In this document: positions 26,018 to 34,967 of the stretch, piece after piece
How positions within the stretch are numbered: position 1 is the stretch's first letter
How the letters are laid out: each line of letters begins with the position of its first letter
NCBI GenBank assembly: GCA_013214545.1
Contig: JABSQB010000001.1
Coordinates: forward strand, 50,170 to 97,160
Length of the DNA: 46,991 bases
DNA from: Henriciella sp.
GTDB lineage: Bacteria > Pseudomonadota > Alphaproteobacteria > Caulobacterales > Hyphomonadaceae
Reading direction: 5' to 3'
The notes under the pieces: model-generated
Database searches by the model: none
What the model saw: the letters and a program-made list of their open reading frames with translations, nothing else
What the model was told of the DNA's origin: nothing
Made by a program: the position numbers and the translations under genes

Positions 26018-26379
26018 GCAAAGTGAACATTGCCGAAAAGTTTGGCCTGTTTGATGAAGCCTGGACGCCCAAGATTGCCGGGCAGGTGAATGACATGCAC
26101 TTGAAGCTCGCCAAGTTTCGCGGCGATTTCCAATGGCATTCGCACGACAAGGAAGACGAGCTATTTCTCGTCGTAAAAGGCACGATGCGGATGGCCTTTC
26201 GAGATCGCGAAGAAATCGTCGAGGCGGGCGAGTTCATCATCGTCCCGCGCGGGGTCGAGCATCGCCCTGGCGCCGTTGGCGACGAATGCCATGTCATGCT
26301 GCTCGAGCCAGCCACCACCGTGAACACCGGCGACGGCGCGGCAACCGATTTCACTGTAACAGAGTTGGAGGACATCTGA
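26014..26379 (+). CDS. cupin-domain protein
   Basis: A 121-residue single-domain cupin. Motif 1 is WHSHDKEDELFLVVKG (41-56): two His and a Glu for metal. Motif 2 is EAGEFIIVPRGVEHRPGA (70-87), adding the third His. The N-terminal NIAEKFGLFDEAWTPKIAGQVND is typical of a widespread bacterial subgroup with no assigned reaction. It is coupled on both sides: ATGA with the lipoprotein gene and TGATG with the CDGSH gene. Confidence 0.88.
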   Translation: MSKVNIAEKFGLFDEAWTPKIAGQVNDMHLKLAKFRGDFQWHSHDKEDELFLVVKGTMRMAFRDREEIVEAGEFIIVPRGVEHRPGAVGDECHVMLLEPATTVNTGDGAATDFTVTELEDI

Positions 26380-26618
26380 TGGCGGACCCGGAAATTGGCG
26401 GCACGGAACCAATCGCAGTCGAGGTTGAAGAAGGCAAGATGTACTGGTGGTGCACGTGCGGGCGCTCGAAAGGGCAGCCCTTTTGCGACGGGTCACACAA
26501 GGAAACAGATTTCATTCCGCAGGGTTGGGAAGCGCCGAAAACCGGCAAAGTCTTCTTTTGCGCCTGCAAACGGACGGGCAAGTCGCCGCTCTGCGACGGG
26601 GCCCATAACACTCTCTAA
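26379..26618 (+). CDS. dual CDGSH iron-sulfur domain protein
   Basis: A 79-residue protein with two CDGSH modules. The first has Cys25, Cys27, Cys36 and His40 (CTCGRSKGQPFCDGSH), the second Cys61, Cys63, Cys72 and His76 (CACKRTGKSPLCDGAH). Each 3Cys-1His set should bind a 2Fe-2S cluster, as in mitoNEET-type proteins and bacterial twin-CDGSH proteins that transfer clusters or electrons. GGAGG lies before the TGATG junction with the cupin gene. glyS starts 23 bases after the stop. Confidence 0.93.
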   Translation: MADPEIGGTEPIAVEVEEGKMYWWCTCGRSKGQPFCDGSHKETDFIPQGWEAPKTGKVFFCACKRTGKSPLCDGAHNTL

Positions 26619-26641
26619 GACACACACAATACTGGGCTGAT

Positions 26642-28711
26642 ATGGCTGAACTTTTCCTCGAAATTTTCTGCGAAGAAATTCCTGCGCGCATGCAGGCTAC
26701 GGCAGAACGAGACCTATCTGAAGCGGTGCTGAAAGGGTTACGAGACGCGGGTCTGAGCTGCTCGAACGCTATCTCCATGGCGGGTCCACGGCGACTGGCT
26801 GTCTCGTGCGCGGACCTGCCGGCGGGGTCTGACGACGTCATCGAGGAACGTAAGGGCCCGAAAGTCGGCGCGCCCGACAAGGCAGTCGAAGGCTTCCTGC
26901 GCGGCGCCGGGCTGAGCTCGATCGATGAGGCTGAGGTTCGTTCCGATCCCAAGAAAGGCGAGTTCTACGTCGCCAAGCGCACCATTCCGGGCCGCGCGAC
27001 GCCGGATATTGTGGCTGAGCTGATCCCGGAGATCATGCGGAACTTTCATTGGCCGAAATCGATGCGCACCGGCCGCGGCGAGCTGCGCTGGGTGCGCCCG
27101 CTGCAGCGCATTGTCTGCCTCTATGATGGCATAGTGGTGCCGTTCGAAGTCGACGGAATAGTCAGCGGGGACGAGACCGAAGGCCACCGTGTGCATGGCC
27201 GCGGACCGTTCAAGGTAACGGGCAGCGAAGACTATATCCAGAAGCTGTCTGGCGAAGGGCATGTGCTTCTGACCCGCGACGCTCGGCGCGAAAAGATCGA
27301 GGCGGACGCCAAAGCGATCTGCGAGGCAGCGGGCCTAGAGCTGGTTGAGGATAAGGGCTTGCTGGAAGAGGTGGTCGGCCTAGCCGAATGGCCGGTGGTG
27401 ATCCTGGGTGAGATGGACCCGGCCTTCCTGGAGCTACCGCCGGAAGTGATCCAGCTCTCAATGCGCACGCACCAAAAGTATTTCGCGGTCCGCGACCCGA
27501 AGACGGGCAATCTCGCGCCAAACTTTGTCGTGGTCGCGAACATTGATGCGGCCGATGGCGGCAAGGCAATTGCCGCGGGCAACCGCAAAGTGCTGTCAGC
27601 CCGGCTCGAAGATGGTCGCTTCTTCTGGGAGAATGACAAGAAGATCGGGCTTGAGGCGATGGCGCCGAAGCTTGCGAAAATCGATTTCAAGAAAGAGCTC
27701 GGCACGATTGCTGACAAGGTTGAGCGGGTCGCGGCGCTGGCGCGCGAACTCGCGCCTAAGGTCGGCGCGGATCCCGATATGGCCGAGCGCGCCGCGAGAC
27801 TCGCCAAGGCGGATCTGGTGTCCGAAATGGTCTATGAGTTTCCTGAGCTGCAAGGCGTGATGGGCCGCTATTACGCGATCGAAGCCGGCGAAGATCCGCG
27901 CGTCGCGGACGCTGTGCGCGACCACTACAAGCCGCAAGGGCCATCGGACGCTGTGCCGACTGAGCCGGTGAGTATCGCGGTGGCGCTGGCAGACAAGATC
28001 GACACGCTGGTCGGTTTCTGGGCGATAGATGAAAAGCCAACAGGATCGAAAGACCCGTTCGCGCTCCGCCGTGCAGCGCTAGGTGTGGTTCGGATTGTGT
28101 TGGAGAATGAGATTCGATTGCCAATTCGCTCGAATGCTCAACTAGGAAATTTTGAAGTCGGAGATGCCTTCGCCGACGTGAATGAGCTTGCGGCCTTCTT
28201 CGCCGATCGCCTCAAACAATACCTCCGCGACCAGGGCCAGCGCCACGACCTGATCGACGCCGTGTTTGCACTCGGCGAGGATGATCTGGTCCGGATCGTC
28301 AAGCGCGTCGAAGCTCTGGCGGATTTCCTGGGCAGCGAGGACGGCGCCAACCTGCTCGCAGGGTATAAGCGCGCGGCCAATATTCTCCGCGCTGAGGAGA
28401 AGAAGGACAAGCGGAGCTTTGAAGGTGATGTCGACGCGGCCAAGCTGGACGCGAAGGCTGAAAAAGCGCTGCACGCCGCGGTCGTCAAAGCCTCAGACGC
28501 CGCCACAAAAGCGTTGGAGAAAGAAGACTTCGCCGCCGCCATGTCGGCGTTGGCCAGCCTGCGCGCGCCGGTCGATGCGTTCTTCGACGGTCCTGACAGC
28601 GTCATGGTCAATGCTGACGACGCCGCGATCCGCGAAAACCGCCTGAACCTGCTCAACATGATGCGTCAGGCCATCGGCACAGTGGCCGATTTCAGCAAGA
28701 TTGAAGGCTAA
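26642..28711 (+). CDS. glyS: glycine-tRNA ligase beta subunit
   Basis: A 689-residue tRNA-binding subunit of normal length. MAELFLEIFCEEIPARMQ is the family start. KGPKVGAPDKAVEGFLRGAG, MRTHQKYFAV and SARLEDGRFFWENDKK are diagnostic, and the C-terminal DALR-like helical region ends NLLNMMRQAIGTVADFSKIE. It pairs with glyQ to charge tRNA(Gly). Its stop is directly followed by the end of a tiny gene on the other strand. Confidence 0.96.
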   Translation: MAELFLEIFCEEIPARMQATAERDLSEAVLKGLRDAGLSCSNAISMAGPRRLAVSCADLPAGSDDVIEERKGPKVGAPDKAVEGFLRGAGLSSIDEAEVRSDPKKGEFYVAKRTIPGRATPDIVAELIPEIMRNFHWPKSMRTGRGELRWVRPLQRIVCLYDGIVVPFEVDGIVSGDETEGHRVHGRGPFKVTGSEDYIQKLSGEGHVLLTRDARREKIEADAKAICEAAGLELVEDKGLLEEVVGLAEWPVVILGEMDPAFLELPPEVIQLSMRTHQKYFAVRDPKTGNLAPNFVVVANIDAADGGKAIAAGNRKVLSARLEDGRFFWENDKKIGLEAMAPKLAKIDFKKELGTIADKVERVAALARELAPKVGADPDMAERAARLAKADLVSEMVYEFPELQGVMGRYYAIEAGEDPRVADAVRDHYKPQGPSDAVPTEPVSIAVALADKIDTLVGFWAIDEKPTGSKDPFALRRAALGVVRIVLENEIRLPIRSNAQLGNFEVGDAFADVNELAAFFADRLKQYLRDQGQRHDLIDAVFALGEDDLVRIVKRVEALADFLGSEDGANLLAGYKRAANILRAEEKKDKRSFEGDVDAAKLDAKAEKALHAAVVKASDAATKALEKEDFAAAMSALASLRAPVDAFFDGPDSVMVNADDAAIRENRLNLLNMMRQAIGTVADFSKIEG

Positions 28712-28828
28712 TTAGCCCAGAAGCGACATCACGCCCGGCTCCGTCGCCAGCGCAATGCAGAGGATAATCGCGCTCAGCCCAGCGAGCGCATTGAGGGATA
28801 CCAGATCCCGAAGTTTAAGTTTTAACAT
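28712..28828 (-). CDS. 38-residue putative membrane peptide
   Basis: A small open frame starting at ATG 28828 and ending directly against the glyS stop. It encodes a basic amphipathic start (MLKLKLRDLVSLNAL), one hydrophobic helix (LAGLSAIILCIALA) and a short tail (TEPGVMSLLG). AGAAAGG lies upstream of the ATG at suitable spacing. The positive-inside start and single helix look like a real small membrane protein. I know no family for it; confidence rests on composition and ribosome site only. Confidence 0.5.
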   Translation of the reverse strand: MLKLKLRDLVSLNALAGLSAIILCIALATEPGVMSLLG

Positions 28829-29154
28829 CAGCCCAGCCTTTCTGGATATGCTTCATGCATCGATTCTAAGGCAGGTCGTTATCCCTGCATCTCAAATCCG
28901 TTTCACAAGATTGCGAGATCGCATCTGAACGTCCCATGAGCTGCTCGGTTGTCTGCGATTCATGTTGCGGCGCAGCAACAAGATTTTGCTAAAAACAGGA
29001 CAATCGCGCCCTGATTGCGCATGTTTGTTCGGTGACAGCGTAATCAGACGAAATGACGTCTTGATTCTCAACGCCAACCATGGCGCTTGGCTTTCCAGTA
29101 AAGTTCCGGCAGAAGTGCCGACGCATTGCATGCTCGAATCGAGGAGTTCGGATA
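28829..29154 (+). promoter_or_regulatory. 326-base leader of ppdK with a GANTC cluster
   Basis: No convincing gene lies here. Four GANTC sites occur at 28862-28866, 28957-28961, 29063-29067 and 29137-29141. GANTC is the CcrM methylation target in alphaproteobacteria and tends to cluster in cell-cycle-controlled promoters; random expectation for this length is a little over one. AGGAG sits about 8 bases before the ppdK ATG. A short plus-strand frame from 28962 lacks a ribosome site and overlaps ppdK. Confidence 0.4.
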
Positions 29155-31836
29155 ATGGCCGATGGCGTAAACGCAGACACCAAGTGGGTCTATTCTTTTG
29201 GCGGCGGCAGCTCTGATGGCAGCGCGGCGATGAAGAATCTGCTTGGCGGCAAAGGCGCAAACCTCGCTGAAATGGCGAGCCTCGGTCTGCCCGTTCCGCC
29301 CGGCTTCACGCTGACGACAGATGTGTGCACCGCCTATTACGATCTCGAAGAATCCTACCCGGATGGCCTCGACACTCAGGTTGATGAGGCGCTGAAAGCG
29401 CTGGAGCAGAAGACCGGAAAAATCTTTGGTGATGCGGACAATCCGTTGCTTGTTTCCGTCCGCTCTGGCGCACGCGCCTCGATGCCGGGCATGATGGATA
29501 CGGTGCTGAACCTCGGCCTATCCGAAGTGACCGTGCAGGGCCTCGCGGCAAAGGCGGGTGAGCGATTTGCTTATGACAGCTATCGCCGCTTCATCCAGAT
29601 GTATTCCAATGTCGTGCTCGGCCTGCGCCACGACACGTTCGAGTACATTCTTGACGATTACAAAGACAGCCAAGGCTTCGAACTCGACACCGAGATGGAA
29701 GCGGGTGATTGGAAAGAGATTGTCTCTCAGTACAAAGCCGCGGTGCAGGACAAGCTTGGCAAGCCGTTCCCGGATGATGCCCGTGAGCAGCTCTGGGGCG
29801 CGATTGGCGCGGTGTTCGGTTCCTGGATGAATGATCGCGCGATCCTGTACCGGAAGCTGAACGATATCCCGGCTGAATGGGGCACAGCCGTCAATGTCCA
29901 GTCCATGGTGTTTGGCAATATGGGCGAGACGTCTGCAACTGGCGTCGCCTTTACTCGCGACCCGTCCACGGGCGGAAATACGTTCTATGGCGAGTTCCTG
30001 ACCAATGCGCAGGGCGAGGATGTTGTGGCGGGTATTCGCACGCCCGCGCCGATCAGCCGTGCCCGCGCGGATGAGCTGAAATCAGATGAAGCCCCGCTCG
30101 AAGAAGTAATGCCGGAAGTGTACAAGCAGCTGACGGGCGTCGCTGATACGCTCGAAGCGCACTATCGCGACATGCAGGACATTGAGTTCACCGTCGAAGA
30201 TGGCACGCTTTACATGCTGCAGACTCGCAACGGCAAACGCACAGCAGCAGCGGCGCTGAAGATCGCGGTCGACATGGCCAAAGAGGGCCTGATCAGCGAA
30301 GAAGAAGCCATTCTGCGGCTGGAACCAGCCCAGCTGGACCAGTTGCTGCACCCAACCATCTCGCCAGACGCGACGCGCGATGTCGTGGTAAAAGGCCTGC
30401 CGGCAAGCCCGGGCGCCGCAGTCGGGCAAGTGGTCTTTGATTCCAATGAAGCCGCGCATCTGGCCGAAGCCGGGCGTGCGGTCATTCTGGTCCGGGTTGA
30501 GACCAGCCCCGAAGACATTCACGGCATGCATGCCGCTCGCGCCATTGTCACCGCGCGCGGCGGGATGACCTCGCACGCGGCTGTGGTTGCCCGCGGCATG
30601 GGCCGACCTTGCGTCTGCGGCGCAGGCGATTTGCAGATCGATACCGAGGCTGGCGTCTTCCGGGTCGGTGGCCGCGAGGTTAAAAAAGGCGAAGTGATTA
30701 CCGTAGACGGCGCCGAAGGCGAGGTTCTGTTCGGCGAAGTTGAAATGCAGCAGCCTGACCTGTCAGGGGATTTCGGCGTTCTCATGGGATGGGCTGACAA
30801 GGTCCGTAAGCTGAACGTCCGGACCAATGCTGAGACACCTGCCGACGTGTCTGTCGCCAAGGAGTTCGGCGCCGAAGGCATCGGCCTTTGCCGGACTGAG
30901 CACATGTTCTTTGACGCTGACAGAATTCCGGTTGTCCGGAGCATGATCCTGGCGGGCACCAAGGACGGTCGCGAGGCGGCGCTTGAGAAATTACTGCCAA
31001 TGCAACGCTCGGATTTTGAAGAGATTTTCCGGATCATGGGTGAGCTACCCTGCACGATCCGCCTGCTCGATCCGCCGCTGCACGAATTCATGCCGCACTC
31101 GGAGGCGGAGATGCAGGAAGTAGCGACGTCATCGGGCATGGACATCAAGGCGCTGAAGGCGCAAGCCGACGCTCTGCACGAAAGCAATCCGATGCTCGGC
31201 CATCGCGGCTGCCGCCTCGGCATTACCTATCCTGAAATCTACGCCATGCAGGCACGCGCGATATTTGAAGCCGGCGTGCAGGTGGCGAAAGAGTCTGGCG
31301 CCAAGCCCGTTCCGGAAGTGATGATCCCGTTGGTCGGGACGCGCAAAGAGCTCGATATCCTGAAGGCCGTGGTCGATACGGAAGCGAAAGCCGTGTTCGC
31401 GGAGACCGGAACCGAGCTCGACTACCTGGTCGGGACCATGATCGAGCTACCGCGCGCCGCCCTGCGCGCCGGTCAAATTGCCGAGACGGCGGAATTCTTT
31501 TCCTTCGGCACCAATGACCTTACTCAGACGACCCTCGGCATCTCACGCGATGATGCGGGCCGGTTCCTGACGTCTTACGAGGAGCAGGGGATTTATGAAA
31601 AAGATCCTTTCGTCACGATCGATCAGGACGGGGTCGGTGAGCTGGTTCGTACTGCGGCAGAGCGTGGTCGAGAGACCCGATCTAGCATCAAGCTCGGCAT
31701 TTGCGGGGAACATGGCGGTGATCCGGCCTCGGTGATCTTCTGTTACAATATTGGACTAGATTACGTATCTTGCTCGCCGTATCGGGTGCCAATCGCGCGT
31801 CTGGCGGCGGCGCATGCGGTCTTAAACCAAGACTAG
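29155..31836 (+). CDS. ppdK: pyruvate, phosphate dikinase
   Basis: An 893-residue enzyme interconverting pyruvate, ATP and phosphate with phosphoenolpyruvate, AMP and pyrophosphate. The ATP-grasp domain begins FGGGSSDGS...LLGGKGANLAEM. The swivelling domain carries the phospho-accepting His474 in GGMTSHAAVVARGMGRPCV. The C-terminal TIM barrel binds PEP/pyruvate and has the acid Cys850 in LGICGEHGGDP. ATG at 29155 (MADGVNADTKWV) has a good AGGAG; the frame stays open upstream but homologues start here. It is monocistronic and probably anaplerotic or gluconeogenic. Confidence 0.96.
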   Translation: MADGVNADTKWVYSFGGGSSDGSAAMKNLLGGKGANLAEMASLGLPVPPGFTLTTDVCTAYYDLEESYPDGLDTQVDEALKALEQKTGKIFGDADNPLLVSVRSGARASMPGMMDTVLNLGLSEVTVQGLAAKAGERFAYDSYRRFIQMYSNVVLGLRHDTFEYILDDYKDSQGFELDTEMEAGDWKEIVSQYKAAVQDKLGKPFPDDAREQLWGAIGAVFGSWMNDRAILYRKLNDIPAEWGTAVNVQSMVFGNMGETSATGVAFTRDPSTGGNTFYGEFLTNAQGEDVVAGIRTPAPISRARADELKSDEAPLEEVMPEVYKQLTGVADTLEAHYRDMQDIEFTVEDGTLYMLQTRNGKRTAAAALKIAVDMAKEGLISEEEAILRLEPAQLDQLLHPTISPDATRDVVVKGLPASPGAAVGQVVFDSNEAAHLAEAGRAVILVRVETSPEDIHGMHAARAIVTARGGMTSHAAVVARGMGRPCVCGAGDLQIDTEAGVFRVGGREVKKGEVITVDGAEGEVLFGEVEMQQPDLSGDFGVLMGWADKVRKLNVRTNAETPADVSVAKEFGAEGIGLCRTEHMFFDADRIPVVRSMILAGTKDGREAALEKLLPMQRSDFEEIFRIMGELPCTIRLLDPPLHEFMPHSEAEMQEVATSSGMDIKALKAQADALHESNPMLGHRGCRLGITYPEIYAMQARAIFEAGVQVAKESGAKPVPEVMIPLVGTRKELDILKAVVDTEAKAVFAETGTELDYLVGTMIELPRAALRAGQIAETAEFFSFGTNDLTQTTLGISRDDAGRFLTSYEEQGIYEKDPFVTIDQDGVGELVRTAAERGRETRSSIKLGICGEHGGDPASVIFCYNIGLDYVSCSPYRVPIARLAAAHAVLNQD

Positions 31837-32208
31837 AATCCATAATCTGGACGAATTTGTTTCAAAATCGCAACAAATCGTGATCTTCACGAGTGTGTCT
31901 TGTGCGCAACAGCATTTGAAGCGGCGGGTTTGGTTAAAAGAGTTAACCAAGTCTTGATTTTGTAATGAATCCCGCCTTTTAGAGCCGACTTCGCCTGAAA
32001 CTCCTGTAATTCAGGGGCCATTCAGCTCAATTCAGGCATTAGAAATCTGCGGTTTGTGACCGAAAATAGAATTGATTTTCTAGGTTGGCAGGAAATATGC
32101 AGCACGGAAGAACGTAATCCATGACGGCGCAATTGCCGCGGTAAAAAGGAAGAGTTTGGCGCTTGTAGAGTTTAAACGCTGCAAGAGTGGTGGGACCAGA
32201 AAACGACG
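31837..32208 (+). other. 372-base intergenic region before the cell wall hydrolase
   Basis: No gene supported. It is AT-richer than its surroundings. It contains GAATC (GANTC) sites at 31836-31840 (overlapping the ppdK stop) and 31967-31971, the palindrome listed separately, and two copies of AATTCAGG around 32008-32040. It presumably holds the hydrolase promoter; I could not place a convincing -35/-10 pair. Confidence 0.6.
31930..31950. promoter_or_regulatory. perfect inverted repeat, candidate operator
   Basis: TTGGTTAA and TTAACCAA face each other across a 5-base spacer. The TTAA half-sites recall CtrA, but the spacing is 5 rather than the 7 of a CtrA box, so a different dimeric regulator, or a CtrA/SciP-type half-site arrangement, is possible. 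It lies about 260 bases upstream of the hydrolase ATG and 94 after ppdK. Confidence 0.4.
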
Positions 32209-33258
32209 ATGACGGAAGTATCCAAAAACCCGATGACGGGCGCTTCACTGACCGCGCGTATTCAGCGCTGGTGGAAGGCGCAAACATCGGCCCATCAGAG
32301 AAAGAAATTTACGCAAGGTGCGTTGGGGGCTTCTTGCTTCAGCGCATTTGTGCTCGCCATGCCGGTGATTTCAAGCGTGAATGCCGACCAGCAAAGTGCC
32401 GAGCAATTCCGGGATCGTAGCGTCCAGCTAGCCGAAATTCGCGAAGAACAAATTGAGGTGACTTCAGCGCTCACCGACCAGTCGGAACTGCTCAGCCATG
32501 ATTGGCTGCGCACGGTGGAATTCTCTTTGCAACGCGACCCAAGCTCAGCGCTTAGCCGCTATGCCGCTTATGACCGCGACAAGGCCGCGATCCGCAGTGT
32601 GGTTTCGCTGGAAGTGCCAAAGCGGATGGAAGCCGAGAACATGCTGGCGCAGGCCGAGTGTCTCGCCACCGCGATTTATTACGAGGCCCGCAGTGAGGCT
32701 TATGCAGGTCAGCTCGGCGTTGCCGAAGTGATCGTCAACCGCGTCAATGACCACCGCTATCCAAACTCGATCTGCGACGTGGTCTATCAGGGCGCGACAC
32801 GCACAACTGGCTGTCAGTTCACTTTCACCTGTGACGGCGCGATGAGCAAAAAGCCGCGCGGTGCTAAGTGGGAGAAGGCTCAGACCATTGCGGCCCACGT
32901 GATGATGGATCTGAACGAAGGTCAAACCGGCGGCGCGACGCACTATCACGCGACTTACGTCAATCCGGTCTGGAATTCGGGCCTGATCAAGACCAACAAG
33001 ATCGGCACGCACATTTTCTATCGCTTCCCGCGTGGCAGCGAATGGTCGGCTGCGTCTGCCCGTCAGGCCGCGCGTCTGGCACAGCGCCGTGCGGGCGTGA
33101 CTACTCTGGTGCCTGCTGAAGCTGCGGTGACCGCGACGCCAGAGGTTCTGACGCCGTCTGAAGCGCCAGCCGAAACGGAAATGACCGTCGCTGATCTGAA
33201 CGCTCAGGCTCTGGAAGCGGTTGAATCGCGCCAGCTGATCGATGCGATTGGCGGCTAA
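32209..33258 (+). CDS. SleB-like cell wall hydrolase (Hydrolase_2)
   Basis: A 349-residue envelope protein. A basic, Trp-bearing cytoplasmic start precedes one membrane helix (about 36-58) that acts as signal anchor. Residues 60-145 are a helical linker. The Hydrolase_2 domain runs from about 150 to 275: CLATAIYYEARSE with catalytic Glu159, GVAEVIVNRVNDHRYP, GCQFTFTCDG, and THYHATYVNPVW. Such enzymes are lytic transglycosylases of the SleB type. The tail is Ala/Pro/Glu-rich. In alphaproteobacteria they remodel peptidoglycan during growth and division. The start at 32209 lacks a strong ribosome site; ATG at 32233 is the alternative. Confidence 0.88.
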   Translation: MTEVSKNPMTGASLTARIQRWWKAQTSAHQRKKFTQGALGASCFSAFVLAMPVISSVNADQQSAEQFRDRSVQLAEIREEQIEVTSALTDQSELLSHDWLRTVEFSLQRDPSSALSRYAAYDRDKAAIRSVVSLEVPKRMEAENMLAQAECLATAIYYEARSEAYAGQLGVAEVIVNRVNDHRYPNSICDVVYQGATRTTGCQFTFTCDGAMSKKPRGAKWEKAQTIAAHVMMDLNEGQTGGATHYHATYVNPVWNSGLIKTNKIGTHIFYRFPRGSEWSAASARQAARLAQRRAGVTTLVPAEAAVTATPEVLTPSEAPAETEMTVADLNAQALEAVESRQLIDAIGG

Positions 33259-33264
33259 GTCGAC

Positions 33265-34074
33265 CTAGTCTCGTTCAGGCAGTCCCTGAAGAATTTGCTT
33301 TTTCAGACGCCCCGGCATGAACCGGGCGGCAAAACGTGCCTGCTTGGCGCGCTTACCCGCCATGTAGTGAATATCCTTGCCATGTGCGGCTTCCCAGGCC
33401 GTCTCGGCGGCCAGGGAGACCGGATAGACATCCTGGCCTGCCTCGCGGATCTCATCAGCCATTTTGACGTTCGCGCCTTCGGTCAGGCCCATGTCCAGAA
33501 TCGGCGTGTCGATGAACCATGGCATCAGACTGGTGCAGCGTATGCCCAGACCAGACAGCTCGACATCGAGCGCCTCGGTCAGTCCGCGCACCGCAAACTT
33601 GGTGGCTGAGTAAACCGCCAGACGCGGCGATCCGACGACCCCGGCTGTCGAGGCCGTATTCACAATGCGCGCGTCACTTGTTTCCCGCAGCAGGGGCAGC
33701 GCCGCATAGACGCCATTGACGACCCCCTTCACGTTCACGTCGATCACCAGATCAGCCTCTTCCGGTGGAATATCTTCAAACCAGCCATGCCGACCGATCC
33801 CTGCATTGTTGAACAGGACATCCATCTTGCCCGCGGTGGCGTCGCTGAAGCCCGCCATGGCGGCCGCCCATTCCTCGCGCTTGGTGACATCAAGCCGCGC
33901 GACATGGCAGTTATCGTCGCCGAGCTCCTTTGCGACCTCAGCGAGGCCAGCTTCATCAATGTCATAAAGCCCGCAAAACCAGCCGCGCGACTGGAACAAG
34001 CGGGCCGTCTCCGCACCAATTCCTGAGGCAGCGCCTGTGATGAATATGGATTTGCGCCCGTTTGCACTGCCCAT
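33265..34074 (-). CDS. short-chain dehydrogenase/reductase
   Basis: A 269-residue classical SDR. The cofactor loop TGAASGIGAE is at 13-22, NNAG at about 90-93, and the catalytic Ser and YSATK follow (NTASTAGVVGS...YSATK). Asp38/Asp40 after beta2 (YDIDEA) favours NAD over NADP. The C-terminal basic tail (RLKKQIL) is seen in steroid/fatty-acid-type SDRs. The substrate is unknown. GGAGGAAATC gives a strong ribosome site. It begins 35 bases after nadC and may be the last gene of the nad operon. Confidence 0.87.
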   Translation of the reverse strand: MGSANGRKSIFITGAASGIGAETARLFQSRGWFCGLYDIDEAGLAEVAKELGDDNCHVARLDVTKREEWAAAMAGFSDATAGKMDVLFNNAGIGRHGWFEDIPPEEADLVIDVNVKGVVNGVYAALPLLRETSDARIVNTASTAGVVGSPRLAVYSATKFAVRGLTEALDVELSGLGIRCTSLMPWFIDTPILDMGLTEGANVKMADEIREAGQDVYPVSLAAETAWEAAHGKDIHYMAGKRAKQARFAARFMPGRLKKQILQGLPERD

Positions 34075-34109
34075 GATTTCCTCCGGAGATATCTGTTCTT
34101 GCGAACAGG

Positions 34110-34967
34110 TCAGAGGATATCGAGGCCGAGGTCAAGATTTGACGCAGAGTGAGTGAGCGCGCCGGAGGAGATATAATCGACCCCGGTTTCGGCCTTAGCG
34201 GCAACGGTTTCGAGCGTGATGCCGCCACTCGCTTCGGCCAGGCACTGGCCATCAATCATGGCGACCGCCTCGCGCAGCAGGTCTGGCTCCATATTGTCGA
34301 GCAACATAGCGTGCGGCTTGTGGGGCAGGGCTTCGGCAAGCTGATCAAGCGTGTCCACTTCAATCTCGATCATGCGTAAGTGCCCGGCATAGGCATGGGC
34401 GCGCTGCAAGGCTTCAGCGATGGAGCCGGACGCGGCGATGTGATTGTCCTTGATCAGGATGGCATCATCCAGGCCATAACGGTGCGAGGTGCCACCGCCG
34501 CATCTGACGGCCCGCTTCTCAACCGCGCGATGGCCCGGCGTGGTCTTGCGGGTGCAGACGATCTTGGCCTTGGTGTGGGCAATTTTCTCAGCGAAGGCAC
34601 TGGTCAGTGTGGCAATGCCAGAGAGGCGTCCGAGAAAGTTCAGCATGGTCCGCTCTGCGATCAGGATCGATCGCGCTTCACCGCGCATGATCGCAATCGT
34701 GTCGCCGGGCGTAATCACATCGCCATCGGCTTTTTGTTCTTCCAGCGAAACTGACGGATCCACCAGTTTGAGGGCATATCTTGCCGCATCCATGCCAGCC
34801 AGGCGTCCGGTCTGGCGCGCGCGCAGATGCGCTGTCAGTTCAGTCCCCGGATTGATCGTTGCGTCCGTGGTGAGATCGCCCGCGCGGCCAAGGTCTTCAG
34901 CCAAGGCGAGGCGTACGAGCGGGTCGAGGACGATGTCCGGTAAAGGCGGCGGCGGGATAAAGCTCAT
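34110..34967 (-). CDS. nadC: nicotinate-nucleotide diphosphorylase (quinolinate phosphoribosyltransferase)
   Basis: A 285-residue enzyme making nicotinate mononucleotide from quinolinate and PRPP. LAEDLGRAGDLTTDA, ERTMLNFLGRLSGIAT, CTRKTTPGHRAVEKRAVRCGGG, HRYGLDDAILIKDNHI and LEASGGI-like AEASGGITLETV are all present. The ATG overlaps the nadB stop (ATGA). It completes the de novo NAD route encoded in this operon. Confidence 0.95.
   Translation of the reverse strand: MSFIPPPPLPDIVLDPLVRLALAEDLGRAGDLTTDATINPGTELTAHLRARQTGRLAGMDAARYALKLVDPSVSLEEQKADGDVITPGDTIAIMRGEARSILIAERTMLNFLGRLSGIATLTSAFAEKIAHTKAKIVCTRKTTPGHRAVEKRAVRCGGGTSHRYGLDDAILIKDNHIAASGSIAEALQRAHAYAGHLRMIEIEVDTLDQLAEALPHKPHAMLLDNMEPDLLREAVAMIDGQCLAEASGGITLETVAAKAETGVDYISSGALTHSASNLDLGLDIL

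Noticed and set aside
28962-29216. 84-codon frame in the ppdK leader
   Set aside because: Overlaps the ppdK start in another frame and lacks a ribosome site; Arg/Ser/Cys-rich.
32039-32287. 82-codon minus-strand frame before the cell wall hydrolase
   Set aside because: Overlaps the hydrolase start, no ribosome site, no family likeness; more likely untranslated leader.
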